The notes under the pieces: generated by a model
What the model was told of the DNA's origin: nothing
The model's database searches: none
Seen by the model: the letters and a program-made list of their open reading frames with translations, nothing else
Assembly: GCA_944332465.1 (NCBI GenBank)
Contig: CALVJZ010000004.1
Span: 1-32,979, forward strand
DNA: 32,979 bases
Direction of reading: 5' to 3'
DNA from: an uncultured Bacilli bacterium
Lineage (GTDB): Bacteria; Bacillota_I; Bacilli_A; RF39; UBA660
Shown here: positions 16,489 to 24,313 of the stretch, one piece after another
How the letters are laid out: each line of letters starts with the position of its first letter
Numbering within the stretch: position 1 is the first letter of the stretch
Made by a program: the position numbers and the translations under genes

Positions 16489-17292
16489 TTATCTACTTGT
16501 CCAAGATGTAGGAACATTCATAACTGATTGTAGTCCTTTAAAACCTTGATAATATCTACTCTTTCCATAAGTGAAAAATCTATTTAAATTTGGACAAGAA
16601 CTATTGCCATTTAGATATGAACAATCTACTAAAGCAATATGTAAATGGTTACCGGTAGCAATACCAGTTTGTCCCATGAACCCTAAGTAATCATTAATAG
16701 TAACTGGTTTTCCTACATATAAATTTGGAGCATATCTTGATAAGTGTACATATTGTGATGTATATACCTTTCCATTAATGTTGTGATTAACCATAACTAT
16801 TTTAGCACCAGCGTAATCAGTATAAATACTTGATATTACTCCATTTGCGACAGGATATATTGCTTCACTCGTACCTCTTGGACTAGTTATATCTAAAGCA
16901 AAGTGAGAAGCACTTGGATAACTAGTAATTGTTCCCATTTCCGTTGGTAAATACCAGATTCTCTTAGGTGCTGTTAAAGTGGAAACGGTATTTTGTTTAG
17001 TTGGTAAAGATACTGGTGTCAATGTTGACTCTGTTTCATAATTACCTGTTTTCATCTCTTTATATATTTGAAAAACACTTTTACTACCATCTTTATTATT
17101 TGTAGTAGTTTTTTTCTCAGCAACTTTAACCATAGCCATATCTTTAGTATTTATTAATTCATATTCTAGTTGCATCGTTTGAGGAGTTAGACTTTTATTA
17201 TAATAAACTAATATAAAAGATACCAATAAAATAATTATTGATAGTCGTTTAATATTTTGTTGTGTTAATAATTTGTTTATTATATTCATCAT
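16489..17292 (-). CDS. M23-family (LytM-type) peptidase, membrane-anchored
   Basis: 267 residues. A helix at about 15-31 anchors it in the membrane, and the C-terminal ~155 residues face outside. The M23 domain (lysostaphin/LytM zinc endopeptidase, cutting peptidoglycan cross-bridges) has H130-x3-D134 in HFALD, H183 in YVHLS and H216-L-H218, the expected metal and catalytic residues. It could act as an active enzyme during growth or division. Start ATG 17292 is followed at once by another ATG, and GAGGGG fits either. It has its own promoter and no strong terminator of its own is visible. Confidence 0.88.
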   Translation of the reverse strand: MMNIINKLLTQQNIKRLSIIILLVSFILVYYNKSLTPQTMQLEYELINTKDMAMVKVAEKKTTTNNKDGSKSVFQIYKEMKTGNYETESTLTPVSLPTKQNTVSTLTAPKRIWYLPTEMGTITSYPSASHFALDITSPRGTSEAIYPVANGVISSIYTDYAGAKIVMVNHNINGKVYTSQYVHLSRYAPNLYVGKPVTINDYLGFMGQTGIATGNHLHIALVDCSYLNGNSSCPNLNRFFTYGKSRYYQGFKGLQSVMNVPTSWTSR

Positions 17293-17316
17293 TTTCGCCC
17301 CTCAAAAAGTGATGTT

Positions 17317-17345
17317 ATAATACCACAAAAAATCATTTTTGTAAA
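17317..17345 (-). promoter_or_regulatory. Promoter of the M23 peptidase gene
   Basis: TTTACA (17345-17340), a 17-bp spacer and TATTAT (17322-17317). The -35 box lies one base from the dnaI terminator stem. Confidence 0.7.
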
Positions 17346-17373
17346 TAAAAACAGGTTAGTTTCTCCTGTTTTT
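17346..17373 (-). terminator. Terminator of the comEA-comEC-dnaI unit
   Basis: Stem AAAAACAGG (17373-17365) with CCTGTTTTT (17355-17347), a 9-nt loop that contains the dnaI stop TAA. The T-run is formed largely by the stem's own 3' end. Confidence 0.75.
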
Positions 17374-18261
17374 ACCAATTAATTCCATAGGAATAGTAAG
17401 TTGTTTTATACGTTCAATAATACGTCTTGCTTTTACTTTATCTACACCAGATGAGGTTGTGGCAAAGATTGTTTCTAATTCTTTTAAGTTTAAATTAGAA
17501 GTAAAAAATGTTGGTAGATGATTTTGCATTCTATATTGTAATATAGGTCCTAGTACTTCATCTCGTGACCAGGCGCTTTCATTTTCTGCTCCTATATCAT
17601 CTAATAAAAGTAAAGGTGATTTTTTTATATAGTCAAAGCGTTCATTATAATCTGTTTGAAATGATGATTTTAAACTTCTTAAAAATTCTGGATAATATAC
17701 TAAGGCAGATGCTACTTTCTTTTTAGCCATTTCATTTAGAAGAGCAGCAATTAAATAAGTTTTTCCACTACCAAAACTTCCTGTTAAATATAGTCCTTTA
17801 GGTTTTTCTCCTTTTTGGTATTTTTCCATAAATTCTTTAAAATAATGAATAATAGGAATTCTAGCTTTATCATCAGTATAGACCTCTTGTAAGTTAGCAT
17901 TAGCTATTTCTTCTGGCATATCAAATAGTTCAAGATTATCTTTATAAGCATCATCTTTTAGTCTTTTTTGTTCATGTTTACAAGCAACATAAGAAAAGAT
18001 AATAGTGTTGTTGTTTTTTTCAGGAGTGTAGCAATACCCTACTACTCTATTTTTACAATGATTTAGTCCTCGACAATAATGACAATTTTTAGATTCTTTA
18101 AAAGCATCTTGTAGGGATGAGGTGTATTTCATTAAAATATCTTCACTAATAGGAAGTGTTTTTAGATAATTATAAAACTCTTTATCACTACAAGCATCTT
18201 GAAAAGAATGTACTAAATCTAGTTTATTATCTTTATCTATTACTTCATTTATATTTTTCAT
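17356..18261 (-). CDS. dnaI: Primosomal helicase loader DnaI
   Basis: 301 residues. The zinc-binding N-terminal cluster C60-x2-C63-x5-C69-x7-C77 is followed by a AAA+ domain with Walker A G161SFGSGKT168 and Walker B LLLLDDIG (217-224), as in Bacillus DnaI, which loads the replicative helicase DnaC/DnaB at origins and restart forks. A DnaI/DnaC-type insertion protein is the only close alternative, and length and Cys spacing fit DnaI. ATG 18261 has GTTGGTG upstream and lies 37 bp after comEC, in the same direction, so it may be read through from the competence genes. In Bacillus dnaI usually follows dnaB. Confidence 0.9.
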   Translation of the reverse strand: MKNINEVIDKDNKLDLVHSFQDACSDKEFYNYLKTLPISEDILMKYTSSLQDAFKESKNCHYCRGLNHCKNRVVGYCYTPEKNNNTIIFSYVACKHEQKRLKDDAYKDNLELFDMPEEIANANLQEVYTDDKARIPIIHYFKEFMEKYQKGEKPKGLYLTGSFGSGKTYLIAALLNEMAKKKVASALVYYPEFLRSLKSSFQTDYNERFDYIKKSPLLLLDDIGAENESAWSRDEVLGPILQYRMQNHLPTFFTSNLNLKELETIFATTSSGVDKVKARRIIERIKQLTIPMELIGKNRRN

Positions 18262-18298
18262 TTAATCACCAACTTCATTTTTATTTTATCTTGTTTTT

Positions 18299-20308
18299 TT
18301 AACTTTGTAAATTACCATCTGTTGTTATGGTTTGATTTTTAGGATAGATTGTTATAGTTCCAACATCTTTAGTCTTTAAATTAGGAATATTATATTTTTC
18401 AAGTTTTAATAATACTTCTTTACTTGGATGATTATAACGATTGTTTTTACCTACAGATATAATAGTTAGTTTAGGAGAAAGTTCTTTTAATAATTTAGTA
18501 CTTGTCGAAGTGTTTGAACCATGATGAGCTAGTTTTATAATATCAGGTTTTAAATTATAGTTTTTTACAATATATTTTTCAGATATTTTAGTAGCATCTC
18601 CTAAAAATAAAATATTTAAATTTTTATGCATTACATAGTAAATAGAACTAGAAGTGTTTTCTTCTTGCCAAGCTTTATTTAATTCAATTATTTTAAAGTT
18701 ACCTAAAGAAATTATTTCATCTTGTTTACTTTTACTTGTTTTTTTCCACTTGCTTATTTCTTTTTCTATTTCTTTTTTAGAGCCTAAATTTATTTTTATT
18801 TTCTCTATTTTAAAATTATTATTTAAATAAAATATATCACCCATATGATCGTAATCTCCATGTGTAAGTAAGGCAAATTTTAGTTTTTTTATACCTAAAC
18901 TTTTTAATAAGGGAATAATTTTATATTTCGCAACACTATCTTCACTATATATATTTCCTCCTGTATCTATTAAGAGAGCTTCACCTTTGGAGTAAAGTAA
19001 GGCACTATCTCCCTGCCCTACATCTATTATTTTTATAAAATCTTGATATGTATATGGTATAAGGTAATGAATAAGAAAGAAGATGATAGTTAGTATTTTT
19101 ATTATTTTATTTTTCTTAGTTATAAATAAATAGATAAGTAATCCTTCTATTAGATAAATAATAATAGTTGTTTTAGGAAAGATAAGAGTTCCAAATTTAA
19201 TTTTAGTTAAGAAAAGAGAAGTGTTTTCTAATATATCAATTAATAATTCGTAAACAACTATAAATGGTTTAAATATAGAAGTTATAATGGTCATAGGAAA
19301 TATTATGATATTTACATATGGTATATAAAATAAGTTATAAAAAATACTTAGAATATTTATTTGATAAAAGAAATAGAGACTAATGGGTATACTTATTAAA
19401 AAAGATAAATAAGAACTAATAAGTAAAGTTTTAAAATATGAAGTGTTAGGAGTTAAAAAATATAATAGTCCAATACTTATTATAAATGAATAATAAAAAG
19501 CAACATCACATAAAAAGTAAGGATTTAATAAAAGAGTAATAATTAAAGTTATTAGTATTAATATTTCTTTAGCAAGATTTAGTTTGGCTATTTTATTTAA
19601 TTTCCAGAGAGTATAAAATAATACGCCTCTTAGAATAGAGGCACTTAAACCTAGTATTAAAGTATAGAAAAATAATATTATGATAATTATTAGGTAAGAT
19701 AATTTTTGATTTACTTTTAGTTTGTTTAATATTTTTTCTAAGAAATTAGCAATCATATAAAACTGCATACCACTTATAGCAAATAAATGACTTATACCAT
19801 TTTGTTCATAGGAAGTTTTTACATCTTCTTTTATATTATCTGTTATACCAAGTAAAAATGCTTGTTCATAGGGATTAGTTAAATAGTTTATTAATAATTC
19901 TTTTAGACTATAAAATATATTTTTATTTGTTTTTATTATTTTTATTTTATCTATTTTTATTAAGTGATAAATCTTTTTTGTTTCTAAGTAAAAGCGATAG
20001 TTAAATAAATTTTTAGTGGTATTTTTTTCTGGTTTTGATATTTTGCCAGTTACTAATACTTTATCTCCTAAAGATAAATCTTTTTTATTATGATAGATTG
20101 TTCCTCTTATTTTTTCTTTTCCTTGAATAATTAAAGTTGTTTTATCTTGTTCTTTGGTAATATCTATTATTGTGCCAATTACTTCTTTGGTAGATTTAGA
20201 ATAATACTCTTTTTTAGGGGTAATAATTCTAATAAGGGATATAATTATTACGATTATGGTTAAGAAAATAAATAATTTTTTAGACTGTAATATAGTCTTT
20301 AATTTCAT
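18299..20308 (-). CDS. comEC: Competence DNA-uptake channel ComEC/Rec2
   Basis: 669 residues, somewhat short for the family (about 750). An N-terminal signal/anchor and OB-like DUF4131 region (to ~100) precedes the multi-helix competence domain with FAISGMQFY, then a C-terminal metallo-beta-lactamase-like domain with GQGDSALL, THGDYDHMGD and HHGSNTS. ComEC forms the channel that moves single-stranded DNA into the cell, and the C-terminal domain probably degrades the other strand. ATG 20308 overlaps the comEA end by 29 bp, so translation is coupled. Shine-Dalgarno TAGGAG lies ~12 bases upstream. Confidence 0.93.
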   Translation of the reverse strand: MKLKTILQSKKLFIFLTIIVIIISLIRIITPKKEYYSKSTKEVIGTIIDITKEQDKTTLIIQGKEKIRGTIYHNKKDLSLGDKVLVTGKISKPEKNTTKNLFNYRFYLETKKIYHLIKIDKIKIIKTNKNIFYSLKELLINYLTNPYEQAFLLGITDNIKEDVKTSYEQNGISHLFAISGMQFYMIANFLEKILNKLKVNQKLSYLIIIIILFFYTLILGLSASILRGVLFYTLWKLNKIAKLNLAKEILILITLIITLLLNPYFLCDVAFYYSFIISIGLLYFLTPNTSYFKTLLISSYLSFLISIPISLYFFYQINILSIFYNLFYIPYVNIIIFPMTIITSIFKPFIVVYELLIDILENTSLFLTKIKFGTLIFPKTTIIIYLIEGLLIYLFITKKNKIIKILTIIFFLIHYLIPYTYQDFIKIIDVGQGDSALLYSKGEALLIDTGGNIYSEDSVAKYKIIPLLKSLGIKKLKFALLTHGDYDHMGDIFYLNNNFKIEKIKINLGSKKEIEKEISKWKKTSKSKQDEIISLGNFKIIELNKAWQEENTSSSIYYVMHKNLNILFLGDATKISEKYIVKNYNLKPDIIKLAHHGSNTSTSTKLLKELSPKLTIISVGKNNRYNHPSKEVLLKLEKYNIPNLKTKDVGTITIYPKNQTITTDGNLQS

Positions 20309-20954
20309 TATAGGTACTGTCTCCTATACCTGAAACATTTTTTATATCTTCAATAGAAGTAAATGGTGTTTTTTCACGATATGAGATGATAGCTAAAGCT
20401 TTTGTTTCTCCTATACCACTTAAAGTCATTAATTCTTCTTTAGTTGCGGTATTAATGTTTATAAGAGTTTCATTGTTTTCTATAGCATTATCACTTATAC
20501 AAGCATCATTTTCTATTTTACTTTCTTCACTATTTTGACATTTTTCTTGTAGATATTCTTCTTCTTGTTTTGTTGTAAGCCAATTATTTACTTCATATTC
20601 ACTATAGATAATAATTACCATTTCATCTTCTATTTTTTTGCTTAAATTAATAACCGAAGTATCTGCTATATCAGTTAGACCTCCTGCTTTGTTGATTACA
20701 TCAATTACACGAGATGTTGAAGGTAATTCATAAATTCCTGGTGATATTACTTCACCTTTGATATCAACCATATAAAGTTTTTCAGTATCTTCTTTTTTAG
20801 TTTCTTTTTTTATTTTTTCGACAGCTACCTTTTCTATTTTTTTCTCTTTCTTTGGCTCATAGAAATAAATTATGCTACTAATTGTTGTGGCAAGAACAAT
20901 AACAAGAGAAATTCCTAATATTATTTGTTTACGATAACGATAATGAAATGTCAT
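20280..20954 (-). CDS. comEA: Competence DNA receptor ComEA
   Basis: 224 residues. One N-terminal helix (about 10-32) is followed by a Lys/Glu linker, a SLBB domain (~62-118, VDIKGEVISPGIYELP) and a helix-hairpin-helix DNA-binding domain (~166-224, with two GIG turns). ComEA binds double-stranded DNA on the outer membrane face and hands it to ComEC. I chose ATG 20954 because AAGGAGG lies directly upstream, ten codons after the more distal in-frame start. The start is close to the preceding terminator and I see no convincing promoter, so its expression may need a competence-specific signal not visible here. Confidence 0.93.
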   Translation of the reverse strand: MTFHYRYRKQIILGISLVIVLATTISSIIYFYEPKKEKKIEKVAVEKIKKETKKEDTEKLYMVDIKGEVISPGIYELPSTSRVIDVINKAGGLTDIADTSVINLSKKIEDEMVIIIYSEYEVNNWLTTKQEEEYLQEKCQNSEESKIENDACISDNAIENNETLININTATKEELMTLSGIGETKALAIISYREKTPFTSIEDIKNVSGIGDSTYNEIKDYITV

Positions 20955-20982
20955 ACTACCTCCTTTCTTCTTTATTATTTGC

Positions 20983-21019
20983 AAAAAAAAGAAAAGTTCC
21001 TAGACTGAAACTTTTCTTT
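20983..21019 (-). terminator. Terminator of the DHH phosphodiesterase gene
   Basis: Stem AAAGAAAAGTT (21019-21009) with AACTTTTCTTT (20998-20988), a 10-nt loop that includes the stop TAG, then T-rich sequence at 20987-20983. Confidence 0.8.
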
Positions 21020-22169
21020 GTTTTCTTACTAAAACAACAGGTTTTTCTTCTTTTTCTTCTTCTGGAGTAGCATACTGTAAAACACTATCTGTTAAAAACT
21101 TTTCAACTGCAAAGATATCGTTGGTAGTGATATTTCCACCAGCACTTTGTTTGTTACCGCCACCACTTTGAACAATAGGTTCTCCTTCTTCTCTTGGAAA
21201 GGTAGCATTTTGTACTCCTGATAAGATTTCACCAACATCAATGTTACATTTACTTCTAGCACTTATTCCTACTCTATCATCACTTACTTTTCCTATGACA
21301 AAGCATGCATCAGCATATTTTAACATTTTATCGGCGGCTTTAGCTAAATCTACTTGACGATAAACTGTACCGGGAGCTTTTCTATTCAAAGTAAAGGATA
21401 CAGTTGGTTCACCTAATAACTTGGGATAAGCTTGAATAATAGTATTTCTTACGACAAGTTCAATACCATCTTCAGAAGTTTCTTTCATTTCTTCTCCAAA
21501 TAATAACTGATAAATAGTTCTTTCTTCTTCAAAGTTAGAAATAAATAATCTATTAACGGCATCGTAGTTAGCACCTTTTTTCCATAGTTTTTCGGCAGTA
21601 TCAAAAGTAGTTGGTGTTGTATTCTTTTGAAAACGTTTAGTATCTAAAATAATTCCTGCTAAAAGATAATCAGCTACAGTACTAATTTCTTTTATTTGTT
21701 TTGCAATTAATAACTGAGAGATTATTTCACAGGTACTAGATGCTCTTTCATCAATATATTGTGGAGTTGTTTTTAAACTAAACTCATCTGTTTCATGATG
21801 GTCAATTACAAAAGTTTTGCCAACTGGCCCTAAGTCATATTGAGTTGCTAGTAAATATGGTTTATTGGTATCGACAATAACTAGTGCATCTTGATCTTTA
21901 GCACTATCACGATATTCTTTTAAAGTTATATAATTAAAATAATCTTTAGTATCATCTATTACTTTTTTTACACCTGGATCCATTGTTTCCTGTGGATCAT
22001 TTACAATAATATAAGCCTTTTTACGATAGTGTTTTGCAAGAGTTGCTATACCTAAAGCGGCACCTATCGCATCATAATCTAAGTTATTATGTCCTATAAT
22101 AAATATTTTATCTGATGTTGTTATAAATTTTAGTAATTCTTCTTGAAATTTTTTCTTTTTTTGATTCAT
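21000..22169 (-). CDS. Stand-alone DHH/DHHA1 phosphodiesterase, GdpP-like (candidate c-di-AMP phosphodiesterase)
   Basis: 389 residues, soluble. The DHH motifs are complete: H27-x3-D31-x-D33 (GHNNLDYDA), D100, D123-H-H125 and D175 (GIILDTKRF). The blocks ASSTCEIISQLL, DTKRF and VGISARS match the C-terminal DHH-DHHA1 half of GdpP (c-di-AMP to pApA), but the transmembrane, PAS and GGDEF parts are missing. DhhP/Pde2 or NrnA-type enzymes are the alternatives. The DHHA1 motif reads SGGGN (335-339) where GGGH is usual. Start ATG 22169 lies after the predicted transcription start. The ATG at 22196 does not. Shine-Dalgarno AGGAG is ~11 bases upstream. Confidence 0.82.
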   Translation of the reverse strand: MNQKKKKFQEELLKFITTSDKIFIIGHNNLDYDAIGAALGIATLAKHYRKKAYIIVNDPQETMDPGVKKVIDDTKDYFNYITLKEYRDSAKDQDALVIVDTNKPYLLATQYDLGPVGKTFVIDHHETDEFSLKTTPQYIDERASSTCEIISQLLIAKQIKEISTVADYLLAGIILDTKRFQKNTTPTTFDTAEKLWKKGANYDAVNRLFISNFEEERTIYQLLFGEEMKETSEDGIELVVRNTIIQAYPKLLGEPTVSFTLNRKAPGTVYRQVDLAKAADKMLKYADACFVIGKVSDDRVGISARSKCNIDVGEILSGVQNATFPREEGEPIVQSGGGNKQSAGGNITTNDIFAVEKFLTDSVLQYATPEEEKEEKPVVLVRKQRKVSV

Positions 22170-22196
22170 TTTATATCCGTCTCCTAGATGAGACAT

Positions 22197-22225
22197 ACTA
22201 TATCATTTAGTTTGGTTAATGTCAA
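22197..22225 (-). promoter_or_regulatory. Promoter of the DHH phosphodiesterase gene
   Basis: TTGACA (22225-22220), a 17-bp spacer and TATAGT (22202-22197). The -35 box contains the ftsW stop codon. Confidence 0.8.
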
Positions 22226-23376
22226 TTAGCCTTTTTCTCTTTTGCTTCTTTTGCTAAACCATTTTCAACACTTACTCTCTGAACAATAGTTAAAGCTGCT
22301 ATTAAACAGATAGTAAAACTTCCTCCGTAACTCATAAATGGAAGTGGAACACCAGTCATTGGCATCAATCCAAAGATTCCCATTAAGTTAATAGCGATAT
22401 GTAAGAAAATATAAACTGCGACTCCATAACATAATAATGCTCCTCTATTAGTAGGACTTTCTCTACCTATTTTTAAAATTCTATATAACAAGAACATATA
22501 TAATAAAATTATACCTATACCAGAGACTAAACCTAATTCTTCAACAATTATAGCGAAGATAAAGTCTGTATATGGTTCTGGTAAATATAAATATTTTTGA
22601 GTACTATTTCCTAATCCTACACCAGTTAATCCACCATTATTAATAGCAATATAACAGTTACATACTTGGTTTCCTGATGTTAATAGTTTGTCACAAGGAT
22701 TACTAAAATCAAAACGTTCAAGTTGGCGCTCTTGTAAGAGATTTTTACCTGCTCCTAAAAGAATAATACCAGCAAATACTATTAATCCTAATACTCCAAA
22801 GACGGTTTTTACTTTTATTTCTTTTAAAATAGGTGCCGCTAAAAACATAGTACCTACTATTACCATATAAATAATAGCTGTACCTAAGTCTGGTTGGACA
22901 AATATTAATAATGTAATAAGAACACATATCCCAAGAGGTAATAAACTTTTAGCATAACTTGTCATCTTTTTATTTTTTTCATAGTATCTAGCAAGCCAAA
23001 CAATAGTAATTATTTTAGCAAATTCACTAGGTTGTAAACTAATAATTCCTAAATCATACCAAGAAATAGCTCTGTTTTTCGCTTGTCCTATTAATAATAA
23101 ACCAAATAAACTTAAGATAATTATGCCAATTAGCCCCCAGGATAAGGTTCCATAGGTTTTGGTAGTAAATTTAATCATTATAAGAGACATAATTAGTCCA
23201 CCAAGTAAGAATGCTGCTTGTTTTATAAAATAATTATAAGGGCTTACAGCATGTGACATATAGGCAGTTACATTAGAGGCCGAAAAGACCATAACAAGTC
23301 CTATAATAAAAAGTAAAACTGAGACAATTAGTAATGGTTTATCAACGTGTTTTATAATCTTTTTCGTATTGACCAC
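22222..23376 (-). CDS. ftsW: SEDS peptidoglycan glycosyltransferase FtsW
   Basis: 384 residues, about ten predicted membrane helices. FtsW polymerises lipid II into glycan at the septum together with the division PBP. The signatures QPSEFAK, GVGLGNSTQKYLYLPEPYTDFIFAIIVEELG (the Asp of TDFIF is the conserved catalytic region) and MPMTGVPLPFMSYGG favour FtsW over RodA. The start is uncertain: the only conventional in-frame codon before the first helix is GTG 23376, but it abuts the AGGA of the Shine-Dalgarno, leaving no spacing, and an in-frame TAG lies 7 codons upstream. A non-standard start just inside is possible. Confidence 0.92.
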   Translation of the reverse strand: MVNTKKIIKHVDKPLLIVSVLLFIIGLVMVFSASNVTAYMSHAVSPYNYFIKQAAFLLGGLIMSLIMIKFTTKTYGTLSWGLIGIIILSLFGLLLIGQAKNRAISWYDLGIISLQPSEFAKIITIVWLARYYEKNKKMTSYAKSLLPLGICVLITLLIFVQPDLGTAIIYMVIVGTMFLAAPILKEIKVKTVFGVLGLIVFAGIILLGAGKNLLQERQLERFDFSNPCDKLLTSGNQVCNCYIAINNGGLTGVGLGNSTQKYLYLPEPYTDFIFAIIVEELGLVSGIGIILLYMFLLYRILKIGRESPTNRGALLCYGVAVYIFLHIAINLMGIFGLMPMTGVPLPFMSYGGSFTICLIAALTIVQRVSVENGLAKEAKEKKAN

Positions 23377-23403
23377 TCCTATTCTATCTTTGTTCTATAT
23401 TTT

Positions 23404-23432
23404 AATATATCATATTTTTTAACCTTTTTAAA
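23404..23432 (-). promoter_or_regulatory. Possible promoter of ftsW
   Basis: TTTAAA (23432-23427), a 17-bp spacer and TATATT (23409-23404) on the minus strand. The region is AT-rich, so chance matches are likely. Confidence 0.35.
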
Positions 23433-23470
23433 ATAGTGTTTTATCTATCAAGGTAATTTGTTCACGGATT

Positions 23471-23499
23471 TTGTAAATTTACATATTTTATATTAGATA
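23471..23499 (+). promoter_or_regulatory. Possible promoter of the YjcZ-like gene with palindromic -35 region
   Basis: TTGTAA (23471-23476), a 17-bp spacer and TAGATA (23494-23499). The perfect 12-bp palindrome TGTAAATTTACA (23472-23483) overlaps the -35 box and could be an operator. Confidence 0.4.
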
Positions 23500-23517
23500 A
23501 GTAAAGGAGGCTATCTT

Positions 23518-23664
23518 ATGTATTATTATGGTAATCAAACAACTTGTGGACAATATCAAAATATGTATTATCCATATTCTTATGGAACAAGGTCTAATTA
23601 CGCAATTGTCTTAGTATTATTTATTTTACTTGTAATTGTGTTAGGTTCACGTTTTTCTTCTTAG
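23518..23664 (+). CDS. YjcZ-like small membrane protein
   Basis: 48 residues, too short for most gene finders. A Tyr/Gly/Asn-rich start (MYYYGNQTTCGQYQNMYYPY) is followed by one helix AIVLVLFILLVIVLG and a short tail. The arrangement (Gly/Tyr-rich head, then a Val/Leu/Ile run near the end) is that of the YjcZ/TIGR01732 mini-membrane proteins, first noted in sporulating Bacillus. Function is unknown. Start ATG 23518 has a perfect AAAGGAGG site seven bases upstream and a strong terminator follows, so it is a real transcription unit. The Tyr-rich N-terminus is unusual. Confidence 0.75.
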   Translation: MYYYGNQTTCGQYQNMYYPYSYGTRSNYAIVLVLFILLVIVLGSRFSS

Positions 23665-23671
23665 TATCTAG

Positions 23672-23700
23672 GAAAAAGCATAGAAAATATGCTTTTTTTC
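23672..23700 (+). terminator. Terminator of the YjcZ-like gene
   Basis: Stem AAAAAGCATA (23673-23682) with TATGCTTTTT (23688-23697), a 5-nt loop, then further T residues. Confidence 0.85.
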
Positions 23701-23753
23701 TTTTCATTTAGATTATTTTTTGATAAACTATACTTGCGTAAAGAGGTGGTAAC

Positions 23754-24302
23754 ATGCTAAAAACAAAGGATATTTTAGATGAAAAAGATAAACGTTTAAG
23801 AATGGTTAGTAAAGAAGTTAGTTTTCCTTTAACTAAAAAAGATAAAGATTTAATAGATACAATGATAAAATATTTACATGATTCACAAATAGAAGAAATA
23901 GCGGAAAAATATGATTTACGTCCTGGTATGGGAATGTCTGCGATACAACTTGGAGTTGCGAAAAGATATTTTGTTGTGGTTAATGAAATTGATGAGGGTG
24001 AATTTGAAACTTATGTTTTGATTAATCCTAAAATAATTAGTAATTCAGTCGAAAAGATTTATGTTGAAATGGGAGAAGGTTGTCTATCAGTCAATCGTCC
24101 TGTTGAAGGTATTGTTCCAAGATATGCTAGAGTTACGTTAGAAGCTTATGATATGGAAGGAAGAAAGATTCACGTTAGAGGTCGTGAAGAATTAGCTATT
24201 TGTTTTCAACATGAACTTGATCATTTAAATGGTATTTTATTTGTTGATCATATCGATAAAAAAGACCCTTTCAAAGGAAAGGATCAATATAGAGCTATTT
24301 AG
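23754..24302 (+). CDS. def: Peptide deformylase
   Basis: 182 residues, a type 2 length for Gram-positive enzymes. It removes the formyl group from new polypeptides. The three metal/catalytic motifs are present: GMGMSAIQLG (58-67, usual GxGxAAxQ with Ser for Ala), EGCLS (108-112, metal Cys110) and HELDH (153-157, metal His and catalytic Glu). Start ATG 23754 has AGAGGTGG upstream. One of only two plus-strand genes in the window. A weak promoter (TTTAGA-16-TATACT at 23707-23734) precedes it. Confidence 0.96.
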   Translation: MLKTKDILDEKDKRLRMVSKEVSFPLTKKDKDLIDTMIKYLHDSQIEEIAEKYDLRPGMGMSAIQLGVAKRYFVVVNEIDEGEFETYVLINPKIISNSVEKIYVEMGEGCLSVNRPVEGIVPRYARVTLEAYDMEGRKIHVRGREELAICFQHELDHLNGILFVDHIDKKDPFKGKDQYRAI

Positions 24303-24313
24303 CTCTTTTTTTT
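24291..24313 (+). terminator. Terminator of def
   Basis: Stem AGAGCT (24291-24296) with AGCTCT (24301-24306), loop ATTT, then seven T. The def stop TAG spans loop and 3' arm. It meets the end of the convergent peptidase operon. Confidence 0.85.

Noticed and set aside
16489-16510. Terminator for the M23 gene (CAAGT/ACTTG)
   Set aside because: The stem has only 5 bp with a long loop and no T-run follows, and it overlaps the T-box promoter.
22170-22196. GTCTC/GAGAC hairpin hiding the ribosome binding site of the DHH gene
   Set aside because: The predicted transcript begins at about 22190, so the 5' arm would be absent or incomplete in the mRNA.
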